A stretch of 64,000 bases of DNA from NCBI RefSeq assembly GCF_002214805.1, contig NZ_CP019914.1:744001-808000 (forward strand). The letters are read 5' to 3'. The notes beneath the pieces were generated by a model. That model did not search any database and was not told the origin of the DNA. It saw nothing but the letters and a program-made list of their open reading frames with translations. The DNA comes from Brachyspira hampsonii (GTDB lineage Bacteria > Spirochaetota > Brachyspiria > Brachyspirales > Brachyspiraceae). Below, one piece after another: positions 50,158 to 59,742 of the stretch. The translations under genes and the position numbers were made by a program. Numbering within the stretch: position 1 is the first letter of the stretch; each line of letters starts with the position of its first letter.

Positions 50158-51732
50158 TTATCTTTCTATATATCTGTACACTTTTAATTTATCATCACCA
50201 GCAATCATTTCTGCATCACTAGGTAAATTATTTAATATATCATCATAAGGTTTTGATTTACCTGTTGTCTTTAATCTAATATTTTCAATTTCATAATAAA
50301 TAAAATATACTAATTTTGAATTATCATCTCTATTCCAATCTAAATTCGGAAAATAAGCTAGCTGCATATTATCAAAATAATGCTCATCATAAGGTATTAT
50401 TTTAAAAGGCTTTCCTTGTGCATCTTTAGATATAGCGGTTAATATATTTCTAAAATTCTTCTCTGTATATGGAGATTCAAATAAATTATAATATCTTGTA
50501 AGATGTAAAAATCCCATATTTATACTATTTAATGTAAGAAGTATTATAGAAATCATAAGCAGCTTATTTTTATTTTTTAAAAATTCATTAAATAATATAA
50601 TTATAGTTATAAAAGAAAAAGCAAATATTCCATATAAATATCTGAATGTACCGGGAACTGATTTAAATATAAAAAATGTAAAACAAGTAGCTGGTATAAA
50701 TAATAAATAAAATATAAATGCCTCTTTTTCTATAATATTAACAGAAGTTTTCAATTCAATTTTCCTTGACTTTAACAAAAATATTATAGAGTATATAAAT
50801 GCTGATAAAGAAACAACAGCAGTAACTGCTAAAAATATCATACCTATAAAGAATGTATTTTCATTAAACCAAAAATAATTTGTAGGTGTAGAATTAGTAC
50901 CATATAAAACAGACATTTCATTAGTAGGAAAAATAAGTATGGAATAAACTTGTGGAAGCCCTTTAAAATTAGAAGTGCTTTGCATATTAAGCATTAAATT
51001 AGTATTAAAAAAACCATTCTTTATCTCTGAAACCAAATATGGTAAATAAGTTAAAAAAGCTATAAATACTCCAAGTAAATGAGCTTTAATATATTTTAAA
51101 GTTCTTTTATATCTAATTATAAGATAAATAATAGTAGTAGGAACAACAGAGAAAAATACGGCAATATGCCCCTGAGCCATTAATGCCTCTATTGGAAAAA
51201 TAAGCATTGCAGATGTAAAAGCTAATTTATCATCATCATTTGATACATATTCAGAAAACATTATAAACAGTATAAAAGAAAGCATTAATGGTATATTAGG
51301 ATTCCAAAAATCATTCGATGAAAACACAACATAGCCGTTAGTAAGAATTAATGCTGACAAAACAGCACATAAATACAGAGAAAATCTTTTATATATCCAA
51401 AACAAAAATAGAATAAGTATTAAAGAGCAAAGTATTATATAAATAATTCTAGCACCGGTAATAGATGCCCCTCCCAAAGTATAACATAGTAAATAAAGTA
51501 TATAATAAAAACCTCCGGGTATTCTCGCATAACTAGTATTATCAGTAACATACTCCGGATTCATAAGTCTATTTCCCACAACAGGAATAGTTTTATTTTC
51601 ATAATACTGCTTCATATCATATAGATGGTATATAGGATCTATATAAATAGCGGTTCTATTAAAAGCATAAAAATGTATGAATATTGAAGATATAATAGAA
51701 AGAAAAATTGAAATAACAATAATTTTTTTCAT
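50158..51732 (-). CDS. GT-C-like membrane glycosyltransferase, paralog 3
   Basis: 524 residues, about 11-12 membrane segments. Shares with its two neighbours: an acidic loop after TM1 (YIDPIYHLYDMKQYYENKTI), RIPGGFYYILYLL, NDFWNPN and FPTNEMSVLYGT. The first-loop Asp and the overall layout match GT-C/ArnT-PMT-type enzymes that use polyprenyl-phosphate sugars on the outer face of the inner membrane. The C-terminal 90 residues are soluble and extracytoplasmic. Sugar and acceptor unknown. It ends 95 bases upstream of oppA. Confidence 0.75.
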   Translation of the reverse strand: MKKIIVISIFLSIISSIFIHFYAFNRTAIYIDPIYHLYDMKQYYENKTIPVVGNRLMNPEYVTDNTSYARIPGGFYYILYLLCYTLGGASITGARIIYIILCSLILILFLFWIYKRFSLYLCAVLSALILTNGYVVFSSNDFWNPNIPLMLSFILFIMFSEYVSNDDDKLAFTSAMLIFPIEALMAQGHIAVFFSVVPTTIIYLIIRYKRTLKYIKAHLLGVFIAFLTYLPYLVSEIKNGFFNTNLMLNMQSTSNFKGLPQVYSILIFPTNEMSVLYGTNSTPTNYFWFNENTFFIGMIFLAVTAVVSLSAFIYSIIFLLKSRKIELKTSVNIIEKEAFIFYLLFIPATCFTFFIFKSVPGTFRYLYGIFAFSFITIIILFNEFLKNKNKLLMISIILLTLNSINMGFLHLTRYYNLFESPYTEKNFRNILTAISKDAQGKPFKIIPYDEHYFDNMQLAYFPNLDWNRDDNSKLVYFIYYEIENIRLKTTGKSKPYDDILNNLPSDAEMIAGDDKLKVYRYIER

Positions 51733-51750
51733 ACTCTATTCTCCATATTA

Positions 51751-53337
51751 TTACTGTTTATCACATCTATATAATACAACAGCCCCTATATTAGTTATTT
51801 CCTTTCCATTATTATCATAAATATACTGCATGTCTCTTTCATTTCTCTCTTTATCCCAATTATATTCCCAAGTCTTATCTTTTATAATATAGTTAATATC
51901 AGGATTTTCAGAAATTTGTATGTTACATTGAGGAAAATAAATTCTAAATATATCATTATATGTATCTTTTGGATTATATAAATATGTAACTTTTACTTTT
52001 TTACCCTGAGAATCTTGTTCAATAAATTCTGCCACATCTTTCAATACATTATAATCTCTGCTATGTTCATATAAATTAACATATCTTATTAATTCACCAG
52101 ACATAGCAAAAATATTTAATAATAATAACAAAGATATTACTGATAAATATTTAATATTATAAATCTTATCTCTTATTCTATAAAAGAATAGAAATATTGG
52201 AGTAAATGAAAAAGAAAATAAAGAATAAAGATACCAAAAAGTTCCAGATTTAGATTTAAATACAATAAATGAAATTATAGTTACAGGTATAGATAATAAT
52301 AAAATAAAAAACACTTCACCTAATCTTTTTTCTGTATCATCACTATAATTTTTCTTAATTAAAAATACTATCTCTCTAATAAAACAAAAAGCTGAAAATA
52401 ATATAGATAAAACTAAAAATATAAATCCATATATATAAGGAGGCTTGCTAAACCAAAAATGAATTATAGAATTTAATCTAGTACCAAAATATGTTGACAT
52501 CTCATTAGTTGGATATAATAAAACAGCCCATATTTGAGGAAAAGGAAAGTTTCTTAAACCTTCTCTAGTATTTAAAATCATCATAGTATTATGAAAACCA
52601 TTTTGTATTTCTGATATTAAATATGGAAGGTATAATAAAAAAGATATAAATACTCCAATACCCCAAAATAATATATATTTTTTCGTATATTTAAATCTAA
52701 CTGCTAAATAAACTATCAAAGTTGAAGTAAAAGAAAAAAATGTTGCAAAATGAGATTGTCCCATTACAGCAAGAAAAGGAAATAATAACACTGCAGAAAT
52801 TTTTTTAATATTCTCATTTTTATTTCCTATGTATTCATAAAATAGAATGTATACAATAAAACTTAAAATCAACACTAAGCTAGGATTCCAAAAATCAGTA
52901 GTGGCTTTTAAAGTATACCCATTAAGAAATATAAAAATATAAGCAGCAACTGAAACCAAAAATCCAAATCTTTTATAAACCCAAAATATAAATATGAGTA
53001 GTATAAATATAGAAAAAGCCATATTTATGGCTCTTGCCGTATCTAAATTTAAATTTCCTAATTTATAAAAAAATACCATTATAGTATAAAATGCACCGCC
53101 GGGTAGTCTTGCCGTATTATCATAACCTGCTATTGCTGTAGTACCTATGAATCTAGGACCTGTAACAGGAATATTTCCGCTCTCATAATGTTTTAACATA
53201 TCATAATATGCTATTACCTGATCATTATGAATTAGTCTCTTAGGAAAAGTATAAAATTGAATATAAAAAGAAAATATTATTGCTATTATTAATAATACGA
53301 AAAAAGGTAAATTTTTGATATTAAAAACAGATTTCAT
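51751..53337 (-). CDS. GT-C-like membrane glycosyltransferase, paralog 2
   Basis: 528 residues, about 11-12 membrane segments. Paralog of the genes on both sides along its whole length: HNDQVIAYYDMLKHYESGNI in the first loop, RLPGGAFYTIMVFFYKLGN, TDFWNPS, and YPTNEMSTYFGT. It follows the third gene by 29 bases and precedes the other by 18. The C-terminal soluble domain (LIRYVNLYEHSRDYNVLKDV onward) is diverged from its relatives, consistent with different acceptors or loss of constraint. Confidence 0.75.
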   Translation of the reverse strand: MKSVFNIKNLPFFVLLIIAIIFSFYIQFYTFPKRLIHNDQVIAYYDMLKHYESGNIPVTGPRFIGTTAIAGYDNTARLPGGAFYTIMVFFYKLGNLNLDTARAINMAFSIFILLIFIFWVYKRFGFLVSVAAYIFIFLNGYTLKATTDFWNPSLVLILSFIVYILFYEYIGNKNENIKKISAVLLFPFLAVMGQSHFATFFSFTSTLIVYLAVRFKYTKKYILFWGIGVFISFLLYLPYLISEIQNGFHNTMMILNTREGLRNFPFPQIWAVLLYPTNEMSTYFGTRLNSIIHFWFSKPPYIYGFIFLVLSILFSAFCFIREIVFLIKKNYSDDTEKRLGEVFFILLLSIPVTIISFIVFKSKSGTFWYLYSLFSFSFTPIFLFFYRIRDKIYNIKYLSVISLLLLLNIFAMSGELIRYVNLYEHSRDYNVLKDVAEFIEQDSQGKKVKVTYLYNPKDTYNDIFRIYFPQCNIQISENPDINYIIKDKTWEYNWDKERNERDMQYIYDNNGKEITNIGAVVLYRCDKQ

Positions 53338-53366
53338 AAAAACTCCAAATTATAAATCCAATACTA

Positions 53367-54995
53367 TTAAGGCTTCCTTAAAGGTTCTGTTCCATTATAT
53401 TTATATAAATACAATACATTTTTATGCATATAATTATTTAATAGAATTGAATTATTATTTATATAATTTATATAATTAGAAATATATGCTTTAGGTTTAG
53501 AAACCATTGATAATTTATCTAATAAAAAATAAATATTAGTAGAATTATCATTTTGTTTCAATATTTTTTCTGGAAAGAATGTTACAGCCATATCTCTATA
53601 TATATTATTATCCACAGCAGATTCTATCAAATTTATTTCATTTCCATTTGAATACTTATAAATATCATCTATAACTAACTCTATATTTTTTATGTTTCTT
53701 GGAACATGAAAAATTTTTATATATGAATAAAGTTCCGTAGATACAGCAATTATATTCAAAAAAATAAGCAAAAAAAATGCATACAGCAGCTTATTATTAT
53801 TTTCTAATTTTGATTTCCACTGTGTAAACAATAAAATTATTGGTATAAAAGATATGGAATATATACTATACTGATAATGAAATAATGCGGTTTTAGATTT
53901 TAATATTAAGCTGAAAAAAATAGTAACAAAAATAAAAATCAAATACAATTTAAACATTTCTATAATTACAAATTCATTTTTATGAGTATTCATATTTCTT
54001 TTAATAAATAATAAATAAATAGCCCTTATAAAACAGAATATTGAAAATAAAATTGTAATAAACAAAAATAATATACCTAAAACTCTAAAATTATTGTTTT
54101 CCCAAAAAAATATTATAGCATGTATCGTAGTTCCAAAAAAATTAGATATCTCATTAGTAGGAAACAGCAATAAAGCATATATTTGTGGAAATGAAAAACG
54201 GCCAAATTTAGAACTTAAATTTAAAGCCATTTTTAAATTTAAAAAATCATTATTAAACTCAGAAATCAAATACGGCAAATATTCTAAAAAAGAAATAAAT
54301 ACTCCTAAAATCCAATAAATTATATATTTTAATGTTCGTTTATATTTTACTATTAAATAAACTATAACAGAAGGTATCATTGAATAAAATGTAAAAAAAT
54401 GCCCTTGTGCCATGACAGCAAGTACTGGAAAAATTAGGACAGCAGAAAGTTTTACTATATTTTTTCTTTTACATTCTTCTTCTGTATTATCAATATATTC
54501 AAATAAAAATATAAATAATAAAAAACTAAATATTAAAGCAAGATTAGGATTCCAAAAATCCGTAACGGCAATAACAAAATAACCATTACATAAAATTAAC
54601 GGTGTAATAAAACCAAGTATAAAAAGACCAAATTTTTTATAGAACCAAAATAAAAAGATAAAAATAATAATTAAATTAAATATATAATTAATTATTTTAG
54701 TTCCTAAAAAATTTTCTCCTGATAATTTATAAAATAAAGTATAAAAAATATAATAAGCTCCGCCAGGAACCCTTGGGGTTGTAAACTCTTCATCAACAAC
54801 TTCACTTGCTATAAATCTTGCTCCAGTAGTTGGTAATTTACCAGAATCATACCATTTTTTCATATCATAAAAATGCTGAGTTTGATCTATCCCTATATAT
54901 CTATTTGGAATCATATAAAAAGAAATCAGTATATTAGTTATAATTGCAAATAAAATAAGCAATAAGGGAATTATGATAACTTTACTAAACTTCAT
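53367..54995 (-). CDS. GT-C-like membrane glycosyltransferase, paralog 1
   Basis: 542 residues, about 11-12 membrane segments, the first transcribed of the three paralogs. First-loop motif IGIDQTQHFYDMKKWYDSGK, then RVPGGAYYIFYTLFYKLSG, TDFWNPN and FPTNEISNFFGT. It starts 12 bases downstream of oppF, so it is read from the opp promoter unless another lies inside oppF. Presence inside a peptide-transporter locus is unusual; glycosylation of an envelope polymer or of a lipoprotein are possible roles. Confidence 0.77.
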   Translation of the reverse strand: MKFSKVIIIPLLLILFAIITNILISFYMIPNRYIGIDQTQHFYDMKKWYDSGKLPTTGARFIASEVVDEEFTTPRVPGGAYYIFYTLFYKLSGENFLGTKIINYIFNLIIIFIFLFWFYKKFGLFILGFITPLILCNGYFVIAVTDFWNPNLALIFSFLLFIFLFEYIDNTEEECKRKNIVKLSAVLIFPVLAVMAQGHFFTFYSMIPSVIVYLIVKYKRTLKYIIYWILGVFISFLEYLPYLISEFNNDFLNLKMALNLSSKFGRFSFPQIYALLLFPTNEISNFFGTTIHAIIFFWENNNFRVLGILFLFITILFSIFCFIRAIYLLFIKRNMNTHKNEFVIIEMFKLYLIFIFVTIFFSLILKSKTALFHYQYSIYSISFIPIILLFTQWKSKLENNNKLLYAFFLLIFLNIIAVSTELYSYIKIFHVPRNIKNIELVIDDIYKYSNGNEINLIESAVDNNIYRDMAVTFFPEKILKQNDNSTNIYFLLDKLSMVSKPKAYISNYINYINNNSILLNNYMHKNVLYLYKYNGTEPLRKP

Positions 54996-55007
54996 CTATA
55001 ATCCTAG

Positions 55008-55970
55008 TTATACTAAATGACAAGCACAGTAATGACCGCTTTCTATTTCCCTAAACTCAGGCACTTTTTCAGCACAAACAGCATCAGCTTTAGGACATCT
55101 TGTTCTAAATTTGCATCCTGAAGGAGGATTGATTGGAGAAGGTATTTCACCAGAAAGTATTATACGTTTTTTCGTCTTTGCAACTGAAGGTTCAGATATT
55201 GGTATTGCCGAAATCAATGACTGTGTGTAAGGGTGAAGTGATTTTGTATATAATGATTCGCTGTCTGTAAGCTCTACAATATTGCCCAAATACATAACAC
55301 CTATTCTTTTTGATATCTGACGAACAACCGCCAAATCATGAGCTATAAAAAGATAAGTAAGCCCCATATCCTGCTGCATGTCATAAAGCATATTTATAAT
55401 CTGTGCCTGAATTGATACATCTAAAGCTGATACAGGCTCATCGCAAACTATAAACTCCGGATTAACTGCTAAAGCTCTGGCTATTCCTATACGCTGTCTC
55501 TGTCCGCCTGAAAACTCATGAGGATATCTCTGTGCCTGCTCGGCATTAAGCCCTACAAGTTTAAGAAGATTAATAACTTTTTCTCTTCTTTCATCTTTAG
55601 TAGAATAAAGTTTATGTACATCGAGAGCCTCCCCTATTATATCTTCAACAGTCATACGAGGATTAAGGGAAGCATAAGGATCTTGGAAGATTATCTGCAT
55701 CTTTTTAGCATAATTGCGGTAGTTTTCATTATTAACTTCTTCACCATTAAAAAATATTTTTCCGCTTGTAGGTTTATATAGATGAAGTAAAGTTCTTCCC
55801 AAAGTAGTTTTTCCGCTTCCAGACTCTCCAACAAGCCCGAAAGTTTCTCCTTTATTTATGGTAAAAGATACTCCGTCAACGGCCTTTACCGTTTGTATAC
55901 TTCTTCCAAAGAATCCGCCTTTTATCTTAAAATGTTGTTTCAAATCTTGTATTTCTATTAAAGGTTTCAT
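55008..55970 (-). CDS. oppF: Oligopeptide ABC transporter ATP-binding protein OppF
   Basis: 320 residues. Walker A GESGSGKTTLGRTL, Q-loop IIFQDPYASLNPRM, signature EFSGGQRQRIGIARAL, Walker B FIVCDEPVSALDVS, switch His in FIAHDLAVV, and the C-terminal oligopeptide/dipeptide module CKFRTRCPKADAVC with its cluster-type cysteines. Hydrolyses ATP together with OppD to import peptides. 39 bases downstream of oppD. Confidence 0.97.
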   Translation of the reverse strand: MKPLIEIQDLKQHFKIKGGFFGRSIQTVKAVDGVSFTINKGETFGLVGESGSGKTTLGRTLLHLYKPTSGKIFFNGEEVNNENYRNYAKKMQIIFQDPYASLNPRMTVEDIIGEALDVHKLYSTKDERREKVINLLKLVGLNAEQAQRYPHEFSGGQRQRIGIARALAVNPEFIVCDEPVSALDVSIQAQIINMLYDMQQDMGLTYLFIAHDLAVVRQISKRIGVMYLGNIVELTDSESLYTKSLHPYTQSLISAIPISEPSVAKTKKRIILSGEIPSPINPPSGCKFRTRCPKADAVCAEKVPEFREIESGHYCACHLV

Positions 55971-56009
55971 AAAAACTCTCTTATATTACTTATTTACTAT
56001 AATTAAAAA

Positions 56010-56987
56010 TTATTTAGGCATTTGATGAAGCCAACAGGCTGAAAAATGTCCTTTCTCAAACTCTGTTATAGGAGGCTTATTATCAATACATACTTTCATG
56101 CATTCTTCGCATCTGGTACTAAAAGGACAGCCTGCTTTCATATTTAAAAGGTCAATAGGAGTTCCTTCTATAGGAATAAGCCTATCCTGCTTTATGTCAA
56201 TACGAGGAAGCGATTTCAAAAGTCCCAATGTATAAGGGTGTTTAGGACGCTCAAATATATCAAAAACAGTTCCTCTCTCTACTATGCCGCCGCCGTACAT
56301 TACTATAATATCATCTGCCATATCAGCTACAATACCAAAGTCATGCGTAATAAGTATAACAGCCATTTGTATTTTTTTCTGTATATCTTTTATAAGCTCT
56401 AGTATCTGAGCCTGTATTGTAACATCAAGTGCAGTAGTAGGCTCATCGGCTATAAGTATTTTAGGACTTCCTGCAAGTGCCATCGCTATCATTATACGCT
56501 GACGCATACCTCCTGAAAGCTCATGAGGATATTGTTTTATTCTTCTTCTAGGCTCATTAATACCAACTAATGTAAGAAGTTCAACTATTTTTTCTATTGC
56601 ATCAGTCTTGCTTATTTTCTGATGTGTAGTCAATGCTTCCATTAATTGATTGCCTATAGTATATACAGGATTAAGACAAGTCATTGGGTCTTGGAAAATC
56701 ATAGAGATTGAGTCGCCTCTGATTTTTTTCTTTTCATGTTCTGAAAGTTTTATTAAATCAGTACCTTCAAAAAGTATCTCCCCATTCATAATTTTACCCG
56801 GTTCATCAATAAGTCCCATAATAGAATAAGCTGATACACTTTTACCGCTTCCGGACTCTCCTACTATTCCCAAAACTTTAGATTTATCCAAATTATAAGA
56901 AATATTATTAACAGCCTTAACCTCACCAAGCGGTGTAAAGAAAGATACGCTTAAATTTTTAATTTCTAGTAAATGATTATTCTCCAT
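56010..56987 (-). CDS. oppD: Oligopeptide ABC transporter ATP-binding protein OppD
   Basis: 325 residues. Walker A GESGSGKSVSAYSIMG, Q-loop MIFQDPMTCLNPVYTIG, signature ELSGGMRQRIMIAMAL, Walker B LIADEPTTALDVT, switch His in LITHDFGIVADMAD, and C-terminal CPFSTRCEECMKVC. Forms the heterodimeric motor with OppF. GGCGGT precedes the ATG, and oppC ends 26 bases upstream. Confidence 0.97.
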   Translation of the reverse strand: MENNHLLEIKNLSVSFFTPLGEVKAVNNISYNLDKSKVLGIVGESGSGKSVSAYSIMGLIDEPGKIMNGEILFEGTDLIKLSEHEKKKIRGDSISMIFQDPMTCLNPVYTIGNQLMEALTTHQKISKTDAIEKIVELLTLVGINEPRRRIKQYPHELSGGMRQRIMIAMALAGSPKILIADEPTTALDVTIQAQILELIKDIQKKIQMAVILITHDFGIVADMADDIIVMYGGGIVERGTVFDIFERPKHPYTLGLLKSLPRIDIKQDRLIPIEGTPIDLLNMKAGCPFSTRCEECMKVCIDNKPPITEFEKGHFSACWLHQMPK

Positions 56988-57013
56988 TTTGTATACCGCC
57001 TTTATAAACTTCC

Positions 57014-58006
57014 TTATCTGTTTTTCATTCTAGGGTCTAATGCATCTCTCAATCCGTCTCCTACCAAATTAAAGCAAAGTATTATAATACTTATCAAAGC
57101 AGCAGGAAAAAGAAGCTGATAAGGATAAGAATAAACACCGCTTACAGCATTAGAAGTAAGAGAACCAAGCGAAACCATAGGAGCACTAACTCCTAAACCT
57201 AAGAAACTTAAAAAAGCCTCAACGAATATAGCATTAGGTATTTGAACCATAGCAGAAACTATTATAGCCCCCATAGCATTAGGTATTAAATGCTTAAAAA
57301 TTATTCTGCTATGAGGAGTACCCAAGGCTCTGGCAGCAGTTACAAACTCCTGACCTTTTAATGCCAAAATCTGTCCCCTTGTCATTCTTGCCATATTAGT
57401 CCAATAAAGCAGAGATATAACTATAAATATACTAAAAAGTCCGGGTCCTAAAAGCCCTATTCCCCTTAATGATTCATTTTGTAAAAATAATTTATCCATA
57501 GGGGCTTTAAGTACAACTGATAATAATACAACTACCAAAAGCGTAGGAACGGCACTTATTATATCAACTATACGCATCATAATATTGTCAGTAAGCCCGC
57601 CGAAATAACCTGAAATTGAACCGTAAACTATACCTATTATTACAACTAAAGTAGCCGATACAATACCTATTAAAAGTGAAATTCTAGCTCCTATCATACA
57701 TCTTACAAGCAAATCTCTTCCTAAAGTATCAGTACCGAATGGGTGTTCAAAAGTAGGAAGGCTATTTTCTACTCCTCTGTTTATCTGGGCATATCCGTAT
57801 TCTGAAACTATAGGTATAATAATAGAAAGAACTGCTATAATGGCAATAACTATAATAGAAACCAAAGCAACTCTATTTTTCTTAAATCTTCTATATGCAT
57901 CCTGCCAATATGTTACGCTCTCTCTTTTTACTTCAGCTGAGGATTTTTCTTCCTCCGTTGCTTTTACAAATAATGATTTATCTAAATTATCTAAACTATT
58001 TTCCAT
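57014..58006 (-). CDS. oppC: Oligopeptide ABC transporter permease OppC
   Basis: 330 residues. A cytoplasmic N-terminal tail of about 45 residues, then six membrane segments of a MetI-type permease. EAA loop TAARALGTPHSRIIFKHLIPN, and the family segments FGTDTLGRDLLVRCMIGARI and GDGLRDALDPRMKNR at the C-terminus, which is diagnostic of OppC/DppC. Pairs with OppB to form the channel. Confidence 0.97.
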   Translation of the reverse strand: MENSLDNLDKSLFVKATEEEKSSAEVKRESVTYWQDAYRRFKKNRVALVSIIVIAIIAVLSIIIPIVSEYGYAQINRGVENSLPTFEHPFGTDTLGRDLLVRCMIGARISLLIGIVSATLVVIIGIVYGSISGYFGGLTDNIMMRIVDIISAVPTLLVVVLLSVVLKAPMDKLFLQNESLRGIGLLGPGLFSIFIVISLLYWTNMARMTRGQILALKGQEFVTAARALGTPHSRIIFKHLIPNAMGAIIVSAMVQIPNAIFVEAFLSFLGLGVSAPMVSLGSLTSNAVSGVYSYPYQLLFPAALISIIILCFNLVGDGLRDALDPRMKNR

Positions 58007-58029
58007 TTAATATCCGCCTTTTATAAAAA

Positions 58030-58950
58030 TTATTCCTGTATTTTTATTCTAGGGTCTATAATACCATAAGATAAGTCAACCAAGAAATTCATAGCTATTA
58101 AAAAAGCTCCGTAAAATATTGTTACCCCCAATATTGTAGGATAATCTCTTTGAGTTATGCTTTCAACAAAATATCTTCCAAGTCCCGGTATATTAAATAT
58201 CTTCTCTACTACAAATGAACCTGTAAGTATTCCTGCTGCAAGAGGTCCTATATAAGTAACTATTGGTATAATAGCATTTCTTAAGGCATGCTTAAATATT
58301 ATTATGCTTCTTGATATACCCTTAGCCCTTGCTGTTTTTATATAATCCTGATGTATGACATCAAGCATAGAGCTTCTCATAAGCCTAGCCATAAAACTAA
58401 GAGAACTAAAAGATAAAGCAAATCCCGGCATTATATACTGAGAAAAAGAATCAAAACCATAAGCTGGAAGCACTCTTAATTTTACAGAAAATATAATAAT
58501 AGAAACTGTAGCTACTACAAAGCTAGGTACTGCTATGCCTAAAGTAGCAGCAACCATTACTGCCCTATCTACAAATTTACCATGCCTCAATGCCGCAACT
58601 ATGCCAAACAAAACCCCTATAGTAGTAGAAATAAACATGCTGAATATTCCAAGTCTAAATGATACAGGGAATGCTCTTATAATAGTTCCGGAAACTGACT
58701 GCCCTATTTTAGTAAGAGAAGTACCTAAATCACCTTTTAAAGCATTATTTAGATAATTACCATACTGTACTATTAATGGTTTATCTAGTCCGTATTTTCT
58801 ATTTAAGTTTTCAAGAGCAACCTTACTAAGAGGCTTTTCTCCTACAAAAGGTCCCCCCGGTACTGTGTGCATCAAAAAGAATGTTATAGTTACTATAACA
58901 AAAAGGGTTAAAAGTGATACTAATAATCTTCTAACAACATAAGAAAACAT
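58030..58950 (-). CDS. oppB: Oligopeptide ABC transporter permease OppB
   Basis: 306 residues from the ATG at 58950 (MFSYVVRRLL), preceded by AAAGGT; the in-frame TTG at 58956 is too close to the ribosome-binding site. Six membrane segments; PGGPFVGEKPLS and KYGLDKPLIVQYGNYL of the N-terminal OppB domain, EAA-type loop YIKTARAKGISRSIIIFKHA, and the terminal DLSYGIIDPRIKI. First gene of the opp unit with a promoter at 58998-59026. Confidence 0.97.
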   Translation of the reverse strand: MFSYVVRRLLVSLLTLFVIVTITFFLMHTVPGGPFVGEKPLSKVALENLNRKYGLDKPLIVQYGNYLNNALKGDLGTSLTKIGQSVSGTIIRAFPVSFRLGIFSMFISTTIGVLFGIVAALRHGKFVDRAVMVAATLGIAVPSFVVATVSIIIFSVKLRVLPAYGFDSFSQYIMPGFALSFSSLSFMARLMRSSMLDVIHQDYIKTARAKGISRSIIIFKHALRNAIIPIVTYIGPLAAGILTGSFVVEKIFNIPGLGRYFVESITQRDYPTILGVTIFYGAFLIAMNFLVDLSYGIIDPRIKIQE

Positions 58951-58997
58951 AAACAATACCTTTAATTAATTTTTTGACAAATTTTTATTGACATTAT

Positions 58998-59026
58998 ATT
59001 ATCTAATAAAAATTAACTTTTGTCAA
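58998..59026 (-). promoter_or_regulatory. Promoter of the opp operon
   Basis: On the minus strand, perfect TTGACA (59026-59021), 17-base spacer, GATAAT (59003-58998). The predicted start is about 58990, leaving a leader of about 40 bases before the oppB ATG. Confidence 0.65.
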
Positions 59027-59241
59027 ACTTTAAATAAAGCAAATTTTGTGTTTAAGTACTATAGATACAACAAATTTTTTAGTTTAAAAAATGCATTCTT
59101 CATAAATTAATGCAAATAAATAACACAAAAAAGTTTTATTATTCTTATAATCAAGAATTAACTTTAGAAAAAGTAAATCAAAAATCAATGCATAATAAAT
59201 TAATATATTTTCGATGCTATATACATACTAAAAAATAATTC

Positions 59242-59326
59242 AACGCACGGTAAGCAAAATTTATTACATAATTTAAATTCTTATTACTAGTTCATTTATA
59301 TTTATAATACTGTTCTGCGTGCGGTT
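59242..59326. repeat. Repeat-like element E2 with inverted ends
   Basis: AACGCACG (59242-59249) and CGTGCGGTT (59318-59326) pair with one bulge and bracket an AT-rich core containing ACTAGTTC. Ends, size and core word resemble the reverse complement of element E1 at 23499-23579. Confidence 0.35.
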
Positions 59327-59331
59327 AATAC

Positions 59332-59358
59332 ACCCTAAATTTTAATAAAATTTAGGGT
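59332..59358. repeat. Perfect 27-base palindrome
   Basis: ACCCTAAATTTTA and TAAAATTTAGGGT around a single central base. It follows element E2 by five bases. As RNA it gives a stem with a short AT loop, with no T-run on either strand; a protein-binding or cruciform site is equally possible. Confidence 0.5.
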
Positions 59359-59452
59359 GGGTGCTGTAATTTCAATTGTAAACAAAAAAGAAATATAATA
59401 CAAAAATAACATATAAATTTAAAAAGCCTAAAGGGCGGGGATTTAAAATAAA

Positions 59453-59566
59453 TCAAAAATAACAATATTTTTTAATTATAGTTCGAACTTTGCTGCGAAG
59501 CACAGAGCCGTGCCAAATCCCACTTCTTTTACATTCCACTCTGAGATATACTCGGTGGTTCTCCAT
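59453..59566 (-). pseudogene. Short GC-rich coding-like fragment
   Basis: A 37-codon frame, ATG at 59566 to TGA at 59453, reading MENHRVYLRVECKRSGIWHG then SVLRSKVRTIIKKYCYF. No ribosome-binding site or promoter is evident. Another frame of the same strand is open for 25 codons (MIVENKSAALYILYGEPPS...). The base composition differs sharply from the surroundings. This suggests a degraded gene or a dispersed repeat that happens to be open, rather than a working gene. Confidence 0.3.
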
Positions 59567-59742
59567 ACAAAATATACAGAGCAGCAGATTTATTCTCAAC
59601 AATCATAAATAAAATTAATTTTAAAAAAGGCTATTAATAAATTTTTTAAAAAATATTTAAAATTACAAAACAGCAATTGACAGATAAAAAAATAAACATA
59701 AAATTTACAGCTAATTAATAAGTAAATAGGAGATTATTAAAA

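Larger units (their letters stand above)
59027..59742. other. Long intergenic region with repeat-like, GC-rich content
   Basis: A 716-base stretch without a convincing gene. The left 200 bases are plain AT-rich sequence. The middle carries repeat element E2 (59242-59326), a perfect palindrome (59332-59358) and a GC-rich block (59425-59570) with a short minus-strand frame. Single-strand pairing GGGATTT (59438-59444) with AAATCCC is possible, as is the small hairpin TGCT-GCGA-AGCA at 59490-59501. The right end is AT-rich and holds the upstream region of the MFS gene. Confidence 0.45.

Noticed and set aside
59470-59530. tRNA-like sequence around the word GTTCGAAC
   Set aside because: The word resembles a T-loop, but no acceptor stem, D-arm or anticodon arm can be drawn around it.
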